From positions 35,331 through 99,330 of the forward strand of contig NZ_JBFMIA010000011.1 in the NCBI RefSeq assembly GCF_040801915.1: DNA of 64,000 nt, read 5' to 3'. The stretch's first letter is position 1, and each line of letters begins with the position of its first letter. Below are positions 1 through 8,897 of the stretch, piece by piece. Under the pieces are notes generated by a model that worked only from the letters and a program-made list of their open reading frames with translations, did not search any database and was not told where the DNA came from. This DNA is from Jeotgalibacillus marinus. Its GTDB lineage: Bacteria > Bacillota > Bacilli > Bacillales > Jeotgalibacillaceae. Both the position numbers and the translations under genes were made by a program.

Positions 1-2
1 GG

Positions 3-170
3 TCTTTTGAAGATGTTCATACACTGTCGTTTGGACAACGAGATATTGACGGCGTGCAGACGTTTTTAGGATTCACAACGAATTTCACGCAGAAAGCAAT
101 GGAAGGAAAGGTGACGAACACATGCGAAAAAAAGAATGGGTGTTATTATCAACCATGTCTTTTATTATGA
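3..170 (+). CDS. 3' end of an unidentified gene (partial)
   Basis: An open frame enters from the left edge and runs 55 codons to a TGA at 168-170. It reads like coding sequence at first (SFEDVHTLSFGQRDIDGVQT) and becomes poor after about codon 40, where it overlaps the next gene's start by 49 bp. I do not recognise the family. The long overlap is unusual, so either the real stop was shifted by a small mutation or this frame is not the true gene end. No domain can be assigned from so short a piece. Confidence 0.35.
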   Translation, partial: SFEDVHTLSFGQRDIDGVQTFLGFTTNFTQKAMEGKVTNTCEKKNGCYYQPCLLL

Positions 171-571
171 TGACGAGTGTCACGGTTATTGTAGTCGAGT
201 TTGTATCACCACCTTCTCCTGACATTCAAGAAATTCAAGAAGAAATGGAACCGAGTGAATTTGATCAAGAAGTTCCTCAAGAAGCAGAGCAATCGAGTGA
301 AGGAAATCAAGAAACAGAACAAAATCAGTTAAATGATGAGGAATCAGTTAACGATCATTCCTCTCAAAGTGAACAACCAAAACCTGATACACAAAATCAA
401 CAACTAGAAAACGTTGAGGAAGAAACAGAACTAAATGCTGAAACCCGTGTGAATGAAATGTATCAACATCAAGACCACGAAGAACGAGATCAATCAATTG
501 AAGAATTGTACCCACCAAACCTTCCCCAGACTCCTGATAATCCTACAGTTGAGATTGATAAAGAAGAATAA
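122..571 (+). CDS. Acidic membrane-anchored hypothetical protein
   Basis: 149 residues. A short basic N-terminus (MRKK) is followed by one hydrophobic segment at about residues 7-28, which could be an uncleaved anchor or a signal peptide. The remainder, about 120 residues, is extremely rich in Glu, Gln, Asp and Asn with almost no hydrophobic residues, so it is probably a disordered extracellular tail. No catalytic motif is visible and I do not recognise the family. Such acidic surface proteins are common in salt- and alkali-adapted bacilli, but function cannot be inferred. It overlaps the end of the clipped upstream frame, and no clear terminator directly follows. Confidence 0.6.
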   Translation: MRKKEWVLLSTMSFIMMTSVTVIVVEFVSPPSPDIQEIQEEMEPSEFDQEVPQEAEQSSEGNQETEQNQLNDEESVNDHSSQSEQPKPDTQNQQLENVEEETELNAETRVNEMYQHQDHEERDQSIEELYPPNLPQTPDNPTVEIDKEE

Positions 572-724
572 GTAGGTTCACGTGAATGTATAATCAAGTC
601 ATTTATGAACACCATATAAAAAACGAAAAAATTTCTTCCTTCAATTGTTGTTTATCGTTGTCGTTCTTTTTCCTAGCAGTTTTTAAACGAGGTAAAGTTT
701 CAATTATTGAATGATCACGTTTCA

Positions 725-790
725 GTCATCAAGTAAGACTTTAGTCTCGTATTACCCTCATTCGTCTACACTGACTTGATGATTTTTCTT
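725..790 (+). terminator. Possible long-loop terminator upstream of opuD
   Basis: TCATCAAGT (725-733) pairs with ACTTGATGA (774-782) and is followed by TTTTTCTTTT. The 40-nt loop contains a small AGACTTTAGTCT hairpin. It would end transcription of the acidic-protein gene. The stem is only 9 bp, so the call is tentative. The rest of 572-909 shows no other gene. Confidence 0.4.
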
Positions 791-909
791 TTCAGGATAC
801 GCCCCTTGTTGTTTTCTCGATTGCCAAAATGTTTACGGGTTAATCTTGTATTTTTTGCTCATTTTTGTGTTCCAAAGAGATAATTTACTCACAACATAAG
901 GAGAAAATA

Positions 910-2394
910 ATGAAAAAGATTTCGAATGTATTTTGGATTACGATTACCATGTTGCTTGCAGCAACAGTGTATGCGGTTGTAGCACCTAGTAGTTTTGAAC
1001 AAGTAACGGCAAACATACAAGCATTTATTACATCCTCTTTTGGGTGGTATTACTTAATATTAGTAACAGCTATGGTTATTTTCTGTATCGTTCTTGCTTT
1101 GACCCCAATTGGACAAATTCGTCTGGGTAAACCAGATGAACGTCCAGAATATTCAACAGCGTCATGGTTTGCGATGCTATTTAGTGCAGGAATGGGGATT
1201 GGACTTGTATTTTGGGGCGCGAGTGAGCCAGTGCTTCACTTTGCATCTAATCCACCGCTTGCCGAAGCAGGTAGTGATCAAGCACTTAGCGACTCGATGC
1301 AGTATTCGTTTTTCCATTGGGGCCTTCATGCATGGGCCATTTACGCAGTTGTTGCCTTAGCACTAGCCTATTTTAAATTCCGTAAGGGTGAGCCAGGACT
1401 AATCTCAGCTACGCTTGTACCGTTATTTGGTAAAAAAATGCGTGGCGGTTGGGGAGTCGCTGTGGATGTACTAGCTGTATTTGCTACCGTAATAGGGGTG
1501 GCAACTACGCTTGGCTTTGGTGCCATTCAAATCAATGGTGGATTGTCATACTTATTTGGTATTGACATTAGTTTTCCATGGCAACTTGGTATCATTGTGG
1601 TAGTGACGGTCCTATTTATGATTTCAGCTTGGTCTGGAATTAGTAAAGGGATTCGTTATTTATCAAACACAAATATGGTGCTAGCCCTTATTTTGATGGT
1701 GATCATGTTAATTATTGGACCAACCATGTTGATTTTGAATTTATTTACAAATTCTTTAGGTGCTTATGCGCAAAATTTAGTAGAAATGAGTTTCCGAATT
1801 GCGCCACTTGATGAAGAAAACCGTTCATGGATTGATGGGTGGACGATCTTCTATTGGGCTTGGTGGATTTCTTGGTCACCATTTGTAGGGATCTTTATTG
1901 CACGTGTTTCACGTGGACGAACCATTCGTGAATTTATGGCAGGGGTGCTGTTGCTACCGTCACTTTTAGGCTTTTTCTGGTTCTCTGTATTTGGTTCAAG
2001 TGCGATCGATGTGCAAAAATCGGGCATTGATTTAACAGGCCTTTTAACAGAGGAAGTACTATTCGCTGTCTTTAACGAATATCAATTTGGTGTGATTCTA
2101 TCTGTCCTTGCGATTTTGTTAATCACTACGTTCTTTATCACATCTGCCGATTCGGCAACATATGTCTTAGGAATGCAGACAACGAATGGTTCATTGACAC
2201 CATCTAATGCAGTGCAATTGACATGGGGGCTAGCATTATCAACGGTTGCTGTGATCTTGCTTTCTGCAAATGGTTTGCAGGCACTTCAAAATGCCTTAAT
2301 TGTCGCCGCCTTCCCGTTCTCGTTTATCATCTTACTCATGATGATCTCGACCTATAAGTCGTTGAATCAAGAGCGAAAAGATCTCGATCTTTAA
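910..2394 (+). CDS. opuD: Glycine betaine BCCT-family carrier (OpuD-like)
   Basis: 494 residues with about 12 membrane segments. It belongs to the betaine/carnitine/choline transporter family, Na+-coupled secondary carriers that import glycine betaine under osmotic stress. Diagnostic stretches are the FAMLFSAGMGIGLVFWGASEP glycine-rich helix (within residues 75-100), the FFHWGLHAWAIYA segment, and the tryptophan-rich FYWAWWISWSPFVGIFIARV motif near residue 320, followed by SRGRTIREF. Sequence and length agree closely with B. subtilis OpuD as I remember it. The frame is open from 865, but AAGGAG at 898-903 fits the ATG at 910. Unlike many osmosensing BCCT carriers it has no long charged C-terminal tail; it ends shortly after NQERKDLDL. 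Osmotic induction is likely by family knowledge only. Confidence 0.93.
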   Translation: MKKISNVFWITITMLLAATVYAVVAPSSFEQVTANIQAFITSSFGWYYLILVTAMVIFCIVLALTPIGQIRLGKPDERPEYSTASWFAMLFSAGMGIGLVFWGASEPVLHFASNPPLAEAGSDQALSDSMQYSFFHWGLHAWAIYAVVALALAYFKFRKGEPGLISATLVPLFGKKMRGGWGVAVDVLAVFATVIGVATTLGFGAIQINGGLSYLFGIDISFPWQLGIIVVVTVLFMISAWSGISKGIRYLSNTNMVLALILMVIMLIIGPTMLILNLFTNSLGAYAQNLVEMSFRIAPLDEENRSWIDGWTIFYWAWWISWSPFVGIFIARVSRGRTIREFMAGVLLLPSLLGFFWFSVFGSSAIDVQKSGIDLTGLLTEEVLFAVFNEYQFGVILSVLAILLITTFFITSADSATYVLGMQTTNGSLTPSNAVQLTWGLALSTVAVILLSANGLQALQNALIVAAFPFSFIILLMMISTYKSLNQERKDLDL

Positions 2395-2460
2395 GCTAAC
2401 GCCTAAACGCCGTGATATTTGATACGATATTAAACAAATATTAGAAAAGACTAAATAAGA

Positions 2461-2500
2461 AAACATCCCTTTCTACATTAGGAAGGGATGTTTCTTTTTT
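2461..2500 (+). terminator. Rho-independent terminator after opuD
   Basis: AAACATCCCTT (2461-2471) pairs with AAGGGATGTTT (2483-2493) across a short loop, then CTTTTTT. The perfect 11-bp stem and T-tract sit 66 bp after the opuD stop. It could also end leftward transcription from the gene at 2598-3044. Confidence 0.88.
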
Positions 2501-2597
2501 ATGATATTTTTTAGGCTGTACGCCTATATTATGGACGTTAGCCTGGTTCTTGTGGTGGACATGGTGAATGAATATAGAGACATCAACAGGAGAAATC

Positions 2598-3044
2598 CTA
2601 AAAATGAATTCCGTTAACCGTGTGAATCTCTAGCCTGCACAATTCATCATCAGCTACAGATGCTTCTACGGTTGATTTAGTGACTTTTTTACCAACGAGT
2701 GTAATAGCTTGTTGTAGACCAGTTGTCGAATCGAATTTGATAGTTTCTGTAGTGTTCCCATTCTTAGATTCCAATGTGACTTCAGCCTCGCAAGTGTCAG
2801 AACCGGGGAGGAATTCCACATTTATAAAAACAGGTTGAGGTTCTATGTTCTCATAAATGATATTGGTTGAATCATTTGATGTTAGCGCTATCTCGTCAGT
2901 GGTGGCGTCGTTAGGTTGCGTTAGGTTCTTAAAACTAAAACCAAAAATTAACGCGGAGGCTATTCCAAGGAGTAACAGTCCTCCAAGCAAGATGACAACA
3001 ATAACGTTACACCAACATGATTTTTGCTTATGGCATTGACTCAA
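2598..3044 (-). CDS. Small single-pass membrane protein, unknown function
   Basis: 148 residues. The N-terminus has a cytoplasmic Cys/His patch (SQCHKQKSCWC) and one long hydrophobic helix at about residues 13-36. The outer domain of about 110 residues is Thr-, Asn- and Glu-rich and beta-like, with two cysteines (DTCEAEV and ELCRLEI) that could form a disulfide. The start is TTG at 3044, with GGGGGTG 6-12 nt upstream. I do not recognise the family. After the TAG stop the same frame continues through another stop into HSPCPPQEPG before a third stop at about 2540, so the gene may once have been longer with a Pro/Cys-rich tail. Confidence 0.6.
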   Translation of the reverse strand: MSQCHKQKSCWCNVIVVILLGGLLLLGIASALIFGFSFKNLTQPNDATTDEIALTSNDSTNIIYENIEPQPVFINVEFLPGSDTCEAEVTLESKNGNTTETIKFDSTTGLQQAITLVGKKVTKSTVEASVADDELCRLEIHTVNGIHF

Positions 3045-3419
3045 AATTTACACCCCCAAACCAATCGAATACAGTTAGTGTATTCATAAATATATTAATC
3101 GGTCTTTGTTGTGGTTATTCTCTTTTTTTTATACTGTTTGGTTCCATAACTTAAGAGTTATGCAACTGCACACATACCCCGCTCATCTTTATTAAGAATG
3201 GTTTCGGTACAAGTGGTACAATCCAGGCTGCACTTACTTAATAACTTCAAATTATGGAAAGTCTAGTGATATTAAAAACATTTATGAACCTCCTAATATT
3301 TGTGGTGACATATATGTTTTCTTATTTCTTGACTAAATCACAAAAATTGATGATGAATTAATTTTCCTAATACACCTTATAACTATTTTGCACAAAATCT
3401 GTTTTAGGACTAATGGTAC

Positions 3420-3483
3420 TTGACAATGATAATCATTATCAAGTACTATAAAACTCGATCCTGTATAGTGATAATCATTATCA
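3420..3483 (+). promoter_or_regulatory. Promoter with two Fur boxes, siderophore operon
   Basis: A -35 TTGACA (3420-3425) and -10 TACTAT (3444-3449) are 18 bp apart. Two copies of the exact 15-bp 7-1-7 Fur box TGATAATCATTATCA lie at 3427-3441, between the promoter elements, and at 3469-3483, in the early transcribed region. The placement predicts tight repression by Fur with iron and derepression on iron starvation of the four genes from 3532 to 10169. The stretch 3061-3419 holds no gene I can support. Confidence 0.92.
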
Positions 3484-3531
3484 TTAAAGAATTGAGTATT
3501 GAAAATTCAAGAGTAAAGGATGGGTGGAATT

Positions 3532-5538
3532 GTGCGAGATACATACAAAAAGGACGAAGATGTTACAAAAATGATACAAGAAGTTTTCGATAATGAAGAA
3601 TATAAAACTTTAGCATATATCCGTTATGAAAAACCTAAATTGGAAGAGGCATACGTTATGAATTTATATGCAGGAAGAAGAGGCATTTTTCAGCGTTTGT
3701 TTCAGTCACTTATACGAGAGAAGATAATCAATGAAGAGAGGGTATCATGGCTAGAAGGAGTTGAGATAAGTATTTGTGTCCAACTTTCTAATGGAAAATG
3801 GCTTCAGTCTGTAGTGAAGAAGCGGCATTCACTTGGACGATTTGATTTAGCGGGGGATATAGTGATTTATAGTAACGAGTCTTCTAAGATACTTACACAT
3901 CCTGTTGAACTGCTAGAGTTGTTAAGACATGAAGGATTGTTAAAGGAAGTAACAGAAAAGCAGTACCATCGATTCAAAATAGAAATTCAAAATGGAGTGG
4001 CTAATCTAGCTTTGGCATTAACAGGTGCTGGACTAAGAAAGCATGAGTTAACTAGGCTAGCTCATATAGAGGGAATACAAACATCCTTGGAATGGGTAGT
4101 CAAACAGAGGAAGGAACGCAATAGCTTTAGTCCACTTGCATTTTATGAACAATGGGTCGTTGAAGGTCATTCCCTACATCCAGGTGCTAAGACAAAACTT
4201 GGTCTTAAGGTGGAAGATGTTGTGCAATATTCACCAGAATGGGGGGCAACACCGCAGGTAGCTATTGTAGCGGTTTCAAAAGACTATTGTCTTACGACTT
4301 CTGTTGATACCCACACTGTGACAAGTTGTTTGTTTAAAGAGTATGAAGGATTAAAATCAAAAGTTGAAAAAACCTTGCTAGATGAGGGCGTCAGACCTAC
4401 TCAGTTCGAGTTGATTCCTGTTCATCCATGGCAGTTTGATCATACTATAGGTACTCTGTACAAAGAAGAAATCGAGCAGAAAAAAATTATACCCATCTCA
4501 GATTTTTGTATTCCAACACAGGCATTGGTATCTTTTCGTTCGTTAGCCCCGATTCAAAATTGGGGACAGAAAAAGCATCATATAAAGACAGCGGTAAATG
4601 TGCAGACAACTAGCGCTGTGCGTACCGTATCACCCAATTCCGTGGAAAATGGGCCAAGTCTTTCAAAAATATTAGCTCGCATCCAGGTGAAAGAAAATAA
4701 TTTTGGTGGTCGTTTTGTTGTACTTCAAGAACGGGCAGGTACTTACTTTAACCCAGTAAATCAACAATTGACAGAAGATGAACGGTGGACACAGCAAGCC
4801 AATCTAGCTTGCATTTTACGGGAGAATCCGGAGAACTATGTAAATAATGAAAAGGAAATTCCTATGGTTGCTGCAGCACTTTTAGCAGAGTCACCGATTA
4901 GTGGGAAAATCATTGTTGTTGAATTAATAGAAGAGTTAGCTAGGCAATATCAAATATCAAATGTAAAAGAGGCTGCATCTTTATTTATTAATAAATATGC
5001 TCAAACTTCATTACCGGGATTTTTAACTTTAATGGTGCGGTATGGAATTAGTTTGGAAGGTCATATGCAAAATAGTGTTTCTGTATTCCGTAAGGGAGAG
5101 CTAGTAAGGATTATTTTAAGAGATTTCGGAGGTGTGCGCATTCTACCGGAAAGATTGGAGAAGCAAGGATTTCAAGCGGAGTTTTATCCTGGTTCATCTA
5201 TCGTAACAGACAAAGTAGAACATATGCGAAATATTATCTCATATTCTGTTATGCAAAATCATTTTGCCGAATTAATTACATGCATCGTTCGTGAACTAGG
5301 AATTGATGAGAGGCTGCTTTGGAAGCAAGTCGTTTCAGTATGTACATCCGTTTTTGGTGAACTGAAGAAAGACCCTTACATTGCCCAGGTAGCTATTGCA
5401 GATGAGAAAGCTCTTTTTCAACCTATGATTAATTTGAAGGAACTCACAACGATGAGACTACGAGGAGATCTTACTTCCAATTCGTTTACGAAAGTTCCAA
5501 ATCCAATGATGGAATGGAAGGGAGAAATTCATTCATGA
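3532..5538 (+). CDS. NIS siderophore synthetase, IucA/IucC family
   Basis: 668 residues. ATP-dependent synthetases of this family adenylate a carboxylate, usually citrate, and couple it to an amine, making siderophores without an NRPS. The IucA/IucC domain shows EGHSLHPGAKTKLG (substrate/ATP region, near residue 220), LIPVHPWQ (near 300) and TSAVRTVSPNS (near 370). The C-terminal FhuF-like half has LPGFLTLMVRYGISLEGHMQ and ILRDFGGVR. Length is normal. An ATG at 3520 is in frame, but AAAGGA abuts it, while the GTG at 3532 lies 11 nt after AAAGGA, so 3532 is preferred with some doubt. The stop overlaps the next start (ATGA). First gene of the Fur-controlled operon. Exact substrates cannot be read from sequence. 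Confidence 0.92.
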   Translation: MRDTYKKDEDVTKMIQEVFDNEEYKTLAYIRYEKPKLEEAYVMNLYAGRRGIFQRLFQSLIREKIINEERVSWLEGVEISICVQLSNGKWLQSVVKKRHSLGRFDLAGDIVIYSNESSKILTHPVELLELLRHEGLLKEVTEKQYHRFKIEIQNGVANLALALTGAGLRKHELTRLAHIEGIQTSLEWVVKQRKERNSFSPLAFYEQWVVEGHSLHPGAKTKLGLKVEDVVQYSPEWGATPQVAIVAVSKDYCLTTSVDTHTVTSCLFKEYEGLKSKVEKTLLDEGVRPTQFELIPVHPWQFDHTIGTLYKEEIEQKKIIPISDFCIPTQALVSFRSLAPIQNWGQKKHHIKTAVNVQTTSAVRTVSPNSVENGPSLSKILARIQVKENNFGGRFVVLQERAGTYFNPVNQQLTEDERWTQQANLACILRENPENYVNNEKEIPMVAAALLAESPISGKIIVVELIEELARQYQISNVKEAASLFINKYAQTSLPGFLTLMVRYGISLEGHMQNSVSVFRKGELVRIILRDFGGVRILPERLEKQGFQAEFYPGSSIVTDKVEHMRNIISYSVMQNHFAELITCIVRELGIDERLLWKQVVSVCTSVFGELKKDPYIAQVAIADEKALFQPMINLKELTTMRLRGDLTSNSFTKVPNPMMEWKGEIHS

Positions 5539-7658
5539 GTAAAGGGAGAACACAAGTTTTTGAAAATGATGTTCTGAGTAAGGCGTTTAGGACCTTTAGA
5601 AAAGGATATTTACTACAGGATGAAATGGCGACCCTTACTTTTTTGCAAAGCCATTATCCTAATATGGTCCCTTCATATGTGGATTCCCTAACAAAAGGAC
5701 GTCAAGGGATTTTGAGTCGGTTGGTGGGGTCTATGTTGCGTGAAGATATCATGGGACTTACTTCAAATTCGTACAATCTGTACGCCACAGGTTCTATTCA
5801 TGCTTTAAATGTTCCTTCTATCAGTGAGGAATGGCAAAGGATCATTGAAATGCTATACACATATGGAATAGAGAGTAATAAAGCCTATAAATTATACCCG
5901 CTTTTTGGGAGTGATTATCTTGTTATTCCAGTAAGTCAAACATATGCCTTTAACCGAGTAGAATTAGATGGTAGTGTTTTACACATTTCCGGAGATAGAG
6001 TTCGAGTTATAGAACAGGCTGTGGAATTACTCCATTTGATGCGTTGTAAAGAAGAAACTCACTCTAGTAGGAAAAGCACTTGGGTGAAGCTAGCTGAGGA
6101 ATTAACTAATGGAAGTGCGAATTTAGCACTTTCATATACTTATTGGGATCAGAAGAAAAAAGATATACAGCAAAACGCTGCTATACACGGAATGACAAAT
6201 ACGATCGACTGGGTGCTTTTTCAGAAGAGACAGGATCAAAAATTTAATTCAAGTTTGTTTTTCGAGCAATTATCCATAGAGGGACATAATCTTCACCCTG
6301 GTACAAAAACAAAAATAGGTATGAAACCAGAAGATGTGTTTCGTTTTGCGCCTGAATTTGATGGAGTCGCTAATATTCAATTTGTCGGCATTAGGAAAGA
6401 CTATGCGGAGTGGTGCATAATAGATGAAACCGAAAAAAACGCTAATGCCTTTCTTTTTAAAGAGTATCCAAAATTGGAAGCTGCAGCTGAACAGGAATTT
6501 ACGCAACAAGGGCTTACCGTTACCGATTATGTATTCGTTCCTGTTCATCCTTGGCAGCTGGAAAAAGCAATACTTAACATTTACAACGAAGAAATCAAGG
6601 AAAAGATTGTCGTTCCTGTACGTGGCATAGTAGTACCTTCTGGGGTAACATCTTCTTTTAGAACCGTCGTACCGCTGTCGAATAAGCATGCGATAAAGGT
6701 GTCCGTCAACAGTCAGATGACGTCTACAGTTCGCTCCATCTCAGCAAATACAACAAACAATGCTACGGTGTTTACGAGGCTGATTCGTACGATTATGGAA
6801 CAGGAGAAAGACTTGGGGGAAAAGTTTGTGCCTGTCTGTGAATGCGCAGGATTTAATTTCAAAATTAAAGAAACGGAAGCGCTTATATGTAATCAAAAAC
6901 TAAAAAGTCGAAATCTATCTGCAGTGTTACGTGAGAATGTAGAAACATTTGTAGCTATTGATGAAGTAGCTATAGTAGGAAGCTCTCTGTTTGCTGAATC
7001 ACCGATCACAGAAAACCCCATTTTTGTCGAGTTGATAGAAAAATATATGGAAAAAAGAAACGAATCGTCACTTCGTATGTCTGCGTTCCAATTTTTCCTA
7101 GAATATGTATCTATCGCACTTCCAGGCTTTCTTACCCTTATGATTAAGTACGGAATTGGATTAGAAGGACACCTGCAAAACAGTGTGATGGTATTTAAAG
7201 AGGGACGTCCTGTTCGAATGCTATTCCGTGATTGGGGAGGAGCTAGAGTTTATCGAGATCGACTTCAAAAACAACAAATACAAGTGAATTTTTATCCTGG
7301 ATCCGTAACAATAACTGATAGTCTTAAGGAAATGCATAATAAGGTATTTTATACTGCCATACAAAACCATTGCGGTGAATTAATTTTGCAAATTTGTAAA
7401 CATTTTGGATTCCAAGAAGGGGAGCTCTGGAAGGAAATTCATAAGATTTGCGATACAGTTTTCAATCAACTCGAATCTTTATCCCAATATGCCGAAAGCG
7501 CTCGTATAGACAGAGAGGCATTATATCAAACGAAAGTAGATCACAAGGCTCTTACAAAAATGCGCTTAGAACCTGAAGAGAAAGATTATACCTACGCAAC
7601 TGTTCCTAATCCTCTTCATAAATTCAGGCTGAAGGATAAGGAACCATGGCGAAAATAG
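5535..7658 (+). CDS. Second NIS siderophore synthetase, IucA/IucC family
   Basis: 707 residues and a clear paralogue of the upstream gene. It has EGHNLHPGTKTKIGMKPEDV, FVPVHPWQLEKA, TSTVRSISANTTNN and, near the end, LPGFLTLMIKYGIGLEGHLQ with FRDWGGARVY. The start ATG at 5535 lies within the upstream stop (ATGA), preceded by GGAAGGGAG; the frame is open from 5514 but that start lacks a site. Two synthetases in one operon suggest two sequential condensations onto one amine backbone, as in staphyloferrin A (SfaD, SfaB) or part of staphyloferrin B (SbnE, SbnF). Which acts first is unknown. Both probably work in the cytoplasm. Confidence 0.92.
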   Translation: MSKGRTQVFENDVLSKAFRTFRKGYLLQDEMATLTFLQSHYPNMVPSYVDSLTKGRQGILSRLVGSMLREDIMGLTSNSYNLYATGSIHALNVPSISEEWQRIIEMLYTYGIESNKAYKLYPLFGSDYLVIPVSQTYAFNRVELDGSVLHISGDRVRVIEQAVELLHLMRCKEETHSSRKSTWVKLAEELTNGSANLALSYTYWDQKKKDIQQNAAIHGMTNTIDWVLFQKRQDQKFNSSLFFEQLSIEGHNLHPGTKTKIGMKPEDVFRFAPEFDGVANIQFVGIRKDYAEWCIIDETEKNANAFLFKEYPKLEAAAEQEFTQQGLTVTDYVFVPVHPWQLEKAILNIYNEEIKEKIVVPVRGIVVPSGVTSSFRTVVPLSNKHAIKVSVNSQMTSTVRSISANTTNNATVFTRLIRTIMEQEKDLGEKFVPVCECAGFNFKIKETEALICNQKLKSRNLSAVLRENVETFVAIDEVAIVGSSLFAESPITENPIFVELIEKYMEKRNESSLRMSAFQFFLEYVSIALPGFLTLMIKYGIGLEGHLQNSVMVFKEGRPVRMLFRDWGGARVYRDRLQKQQIQVNFYPGSVTITDSLKEMHNKVFYTAIQNHCGELILQICKHFGFQEGELWKEIHKICDTVFNQLESLSQYAESARIDREALYQTKVDHKALTKMRLEPEEKDYTYATVPNPLHKFRLKDKEPWRK

Positions 7659-8872
7659 AAGCTCAGTTACAGCAACCACCACGCTTTGCACTTCGCTCTA
7701 AGACGTTTGGCATTTTTATGTCTGGAAGCTTAGTGACACGTATAGGGGATTGGATGGATTTAGTCGTATTGAACTGGGCGGTATTACAATTTACAAACTC
7801 ACCTCTTCATTTAGGGTTGATAAATGCTTGCCGTTTGGTGCCAACTTTTATATTAAGTGTCCCTGCTGGTATATTAGCTGATCGGTATGATCGTAGAAAA
7901 CTGTTAATTGTCCTTCAATTTGGTCTGATGTTGTTAACATTTTGTCTTGGTTATATTGTTGATGCAAGACAGTCATATGTTTTTTTCGTGTTCATTATAA
8001 CAGTAAGGTCTATGTTGGCTGCTATGGAACCGCCTATTCGCAATGCGTTGTTACCAGATCTTGTACCGCAAAGTTCTATGGCTAGTGCAATTGCAATTAA
8101 TACGACGGTTATTAATCTTTCTCGTATTATTGGCCCGGCTCTTGCAGGAGCGTTGCTTGCAGTCACTGATAATATTGCCAATTTATTTTATTTGAATTCG
8201 TTGGGTATGCTCGGTGTAGTAATCTCTTTGATCATGATTCGTTCTTATCATTTTCCAGACTATGGTAAGGGGGTCGGAGAGAAAGTAACGTTGCGTGACT
8301 CAGTAGTTTTTTTGAAAAATCACCAATCTGTACAGTCTCTACTAATTTTAGCGATTGTACCAATGGTATTTGGGTTTCCTTATACGACGATGATGCCATT
8401 ATTTGCTAGGGATCTTTTAAACCTTGGACCAAGTGGATTTGGAGTACTTTTATCTATCTCTTCCATTGGTGCATTAGTTGGGGCTATCTGGCTTTCTCTT
8501 GGTAGAGAGATCAAAGCTATAGGGAAGTGGTTGATATATTCCATTCTCGGATTTGGAGTGTCTTTACTTTTATTTATATGTACGTCAAATGTGTACCTAG
8601 CGGGTATAGCGATGTTTCTTGTTGGGTTGTCAAGTCAAAGTTATCGGACGATGAGTCGGATTACTATTCAAATGCAAGTCCCAAATCATCTGCGAGGTAG
8701 GGTTTTGAGCATAGCCTTAATGGATAGAGGATTTATCCCATTAGGAGCAATACTTATTGGGGCCATTGCGTCTTGGGCAGGTACTACATGGGCAGGTGTA
8801 GTGATGGGCTTAGGCTGTATTGTAACAACTTTTCTTGTCGTTAACAGTAGACGACAAATCTGGAAATTATAA
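7646..8872 (+). CDS. MFS transporter, probable siderophore exporter
   Basis: 408 residues, about 12 membrane helices. The first-half signature GDWMDLVVLNWAVLQF and the loop GILADRYDRRKL (MFS motif A) at about residues 75-90 place it in the EntS/SbnD-type drug:H+ antiporter group. It overlaps the second synthetase by 13 bp and is followed 25 bp later by the decarboxylase, so it is translated within the siderophore operon. The position parallels SbnD and SfaA exporters of staphyloferrin clusters, giving export of the finished siderophore as the most likely role. Substrate cannot be read from sequence. Confidence 0.88.
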   Translation: MAKIEAQLQQPPRFALRSKTFGIFMSGSLVTRIGDWMDLVVLNWAVLQFTNSPLHLGLINACRLVPTFILSVPAGILADRYDRRKLLIVLQFGLMLLTFCLGYIVDARQSYVFFVFIITVRSMLAAMEPPIRNALLPDLVPQSSMASAIAINTTVINLSRIIGPALAGALLAVTDNIANLFYLNSLGMLGVVISLIMIRSYHFPDYGKGVGEKVTLRDSVVFLKNHQSVQSLLILAIVPMVFGFPYTTMMPLFARDLLNLGPSGFGVLLSISSIGALVGAIWLSLGREIKAIGKWLIYSILGFGVSLLLFICTSNVYLAGIAMFLVGLSSQSYRTMSRITIQMQVPNHLRGRVLSIALMDRGFIPLGAILIGAIASWAGTTWAGVVMGLGCIVTTFLVVNSRRQIWKL

Positions 8873-8897
8873 TGATTTTGTAGGAGTGAATTAATTA

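Noticed and set aside
1109..1360. 83-codon frame within opuD
   Set aside because: Out-of-frame shadow of a highly conserved transporter; no ribosome site and no protein-like pattern.
3240..3300. Short minus-strand frame with a good AGGAGG site near 3290
   Set aside because: It encodes only nine codons (MFLISLDFP) before a stop and has no terminator or conservation clue.
6270..6689. 139-codon minus-strand frame within the second synthetase
   Set aside because: Antisense shadow; rich in Tyr, Phe, Arg and Cys as expected from reverse reading, no start signal.
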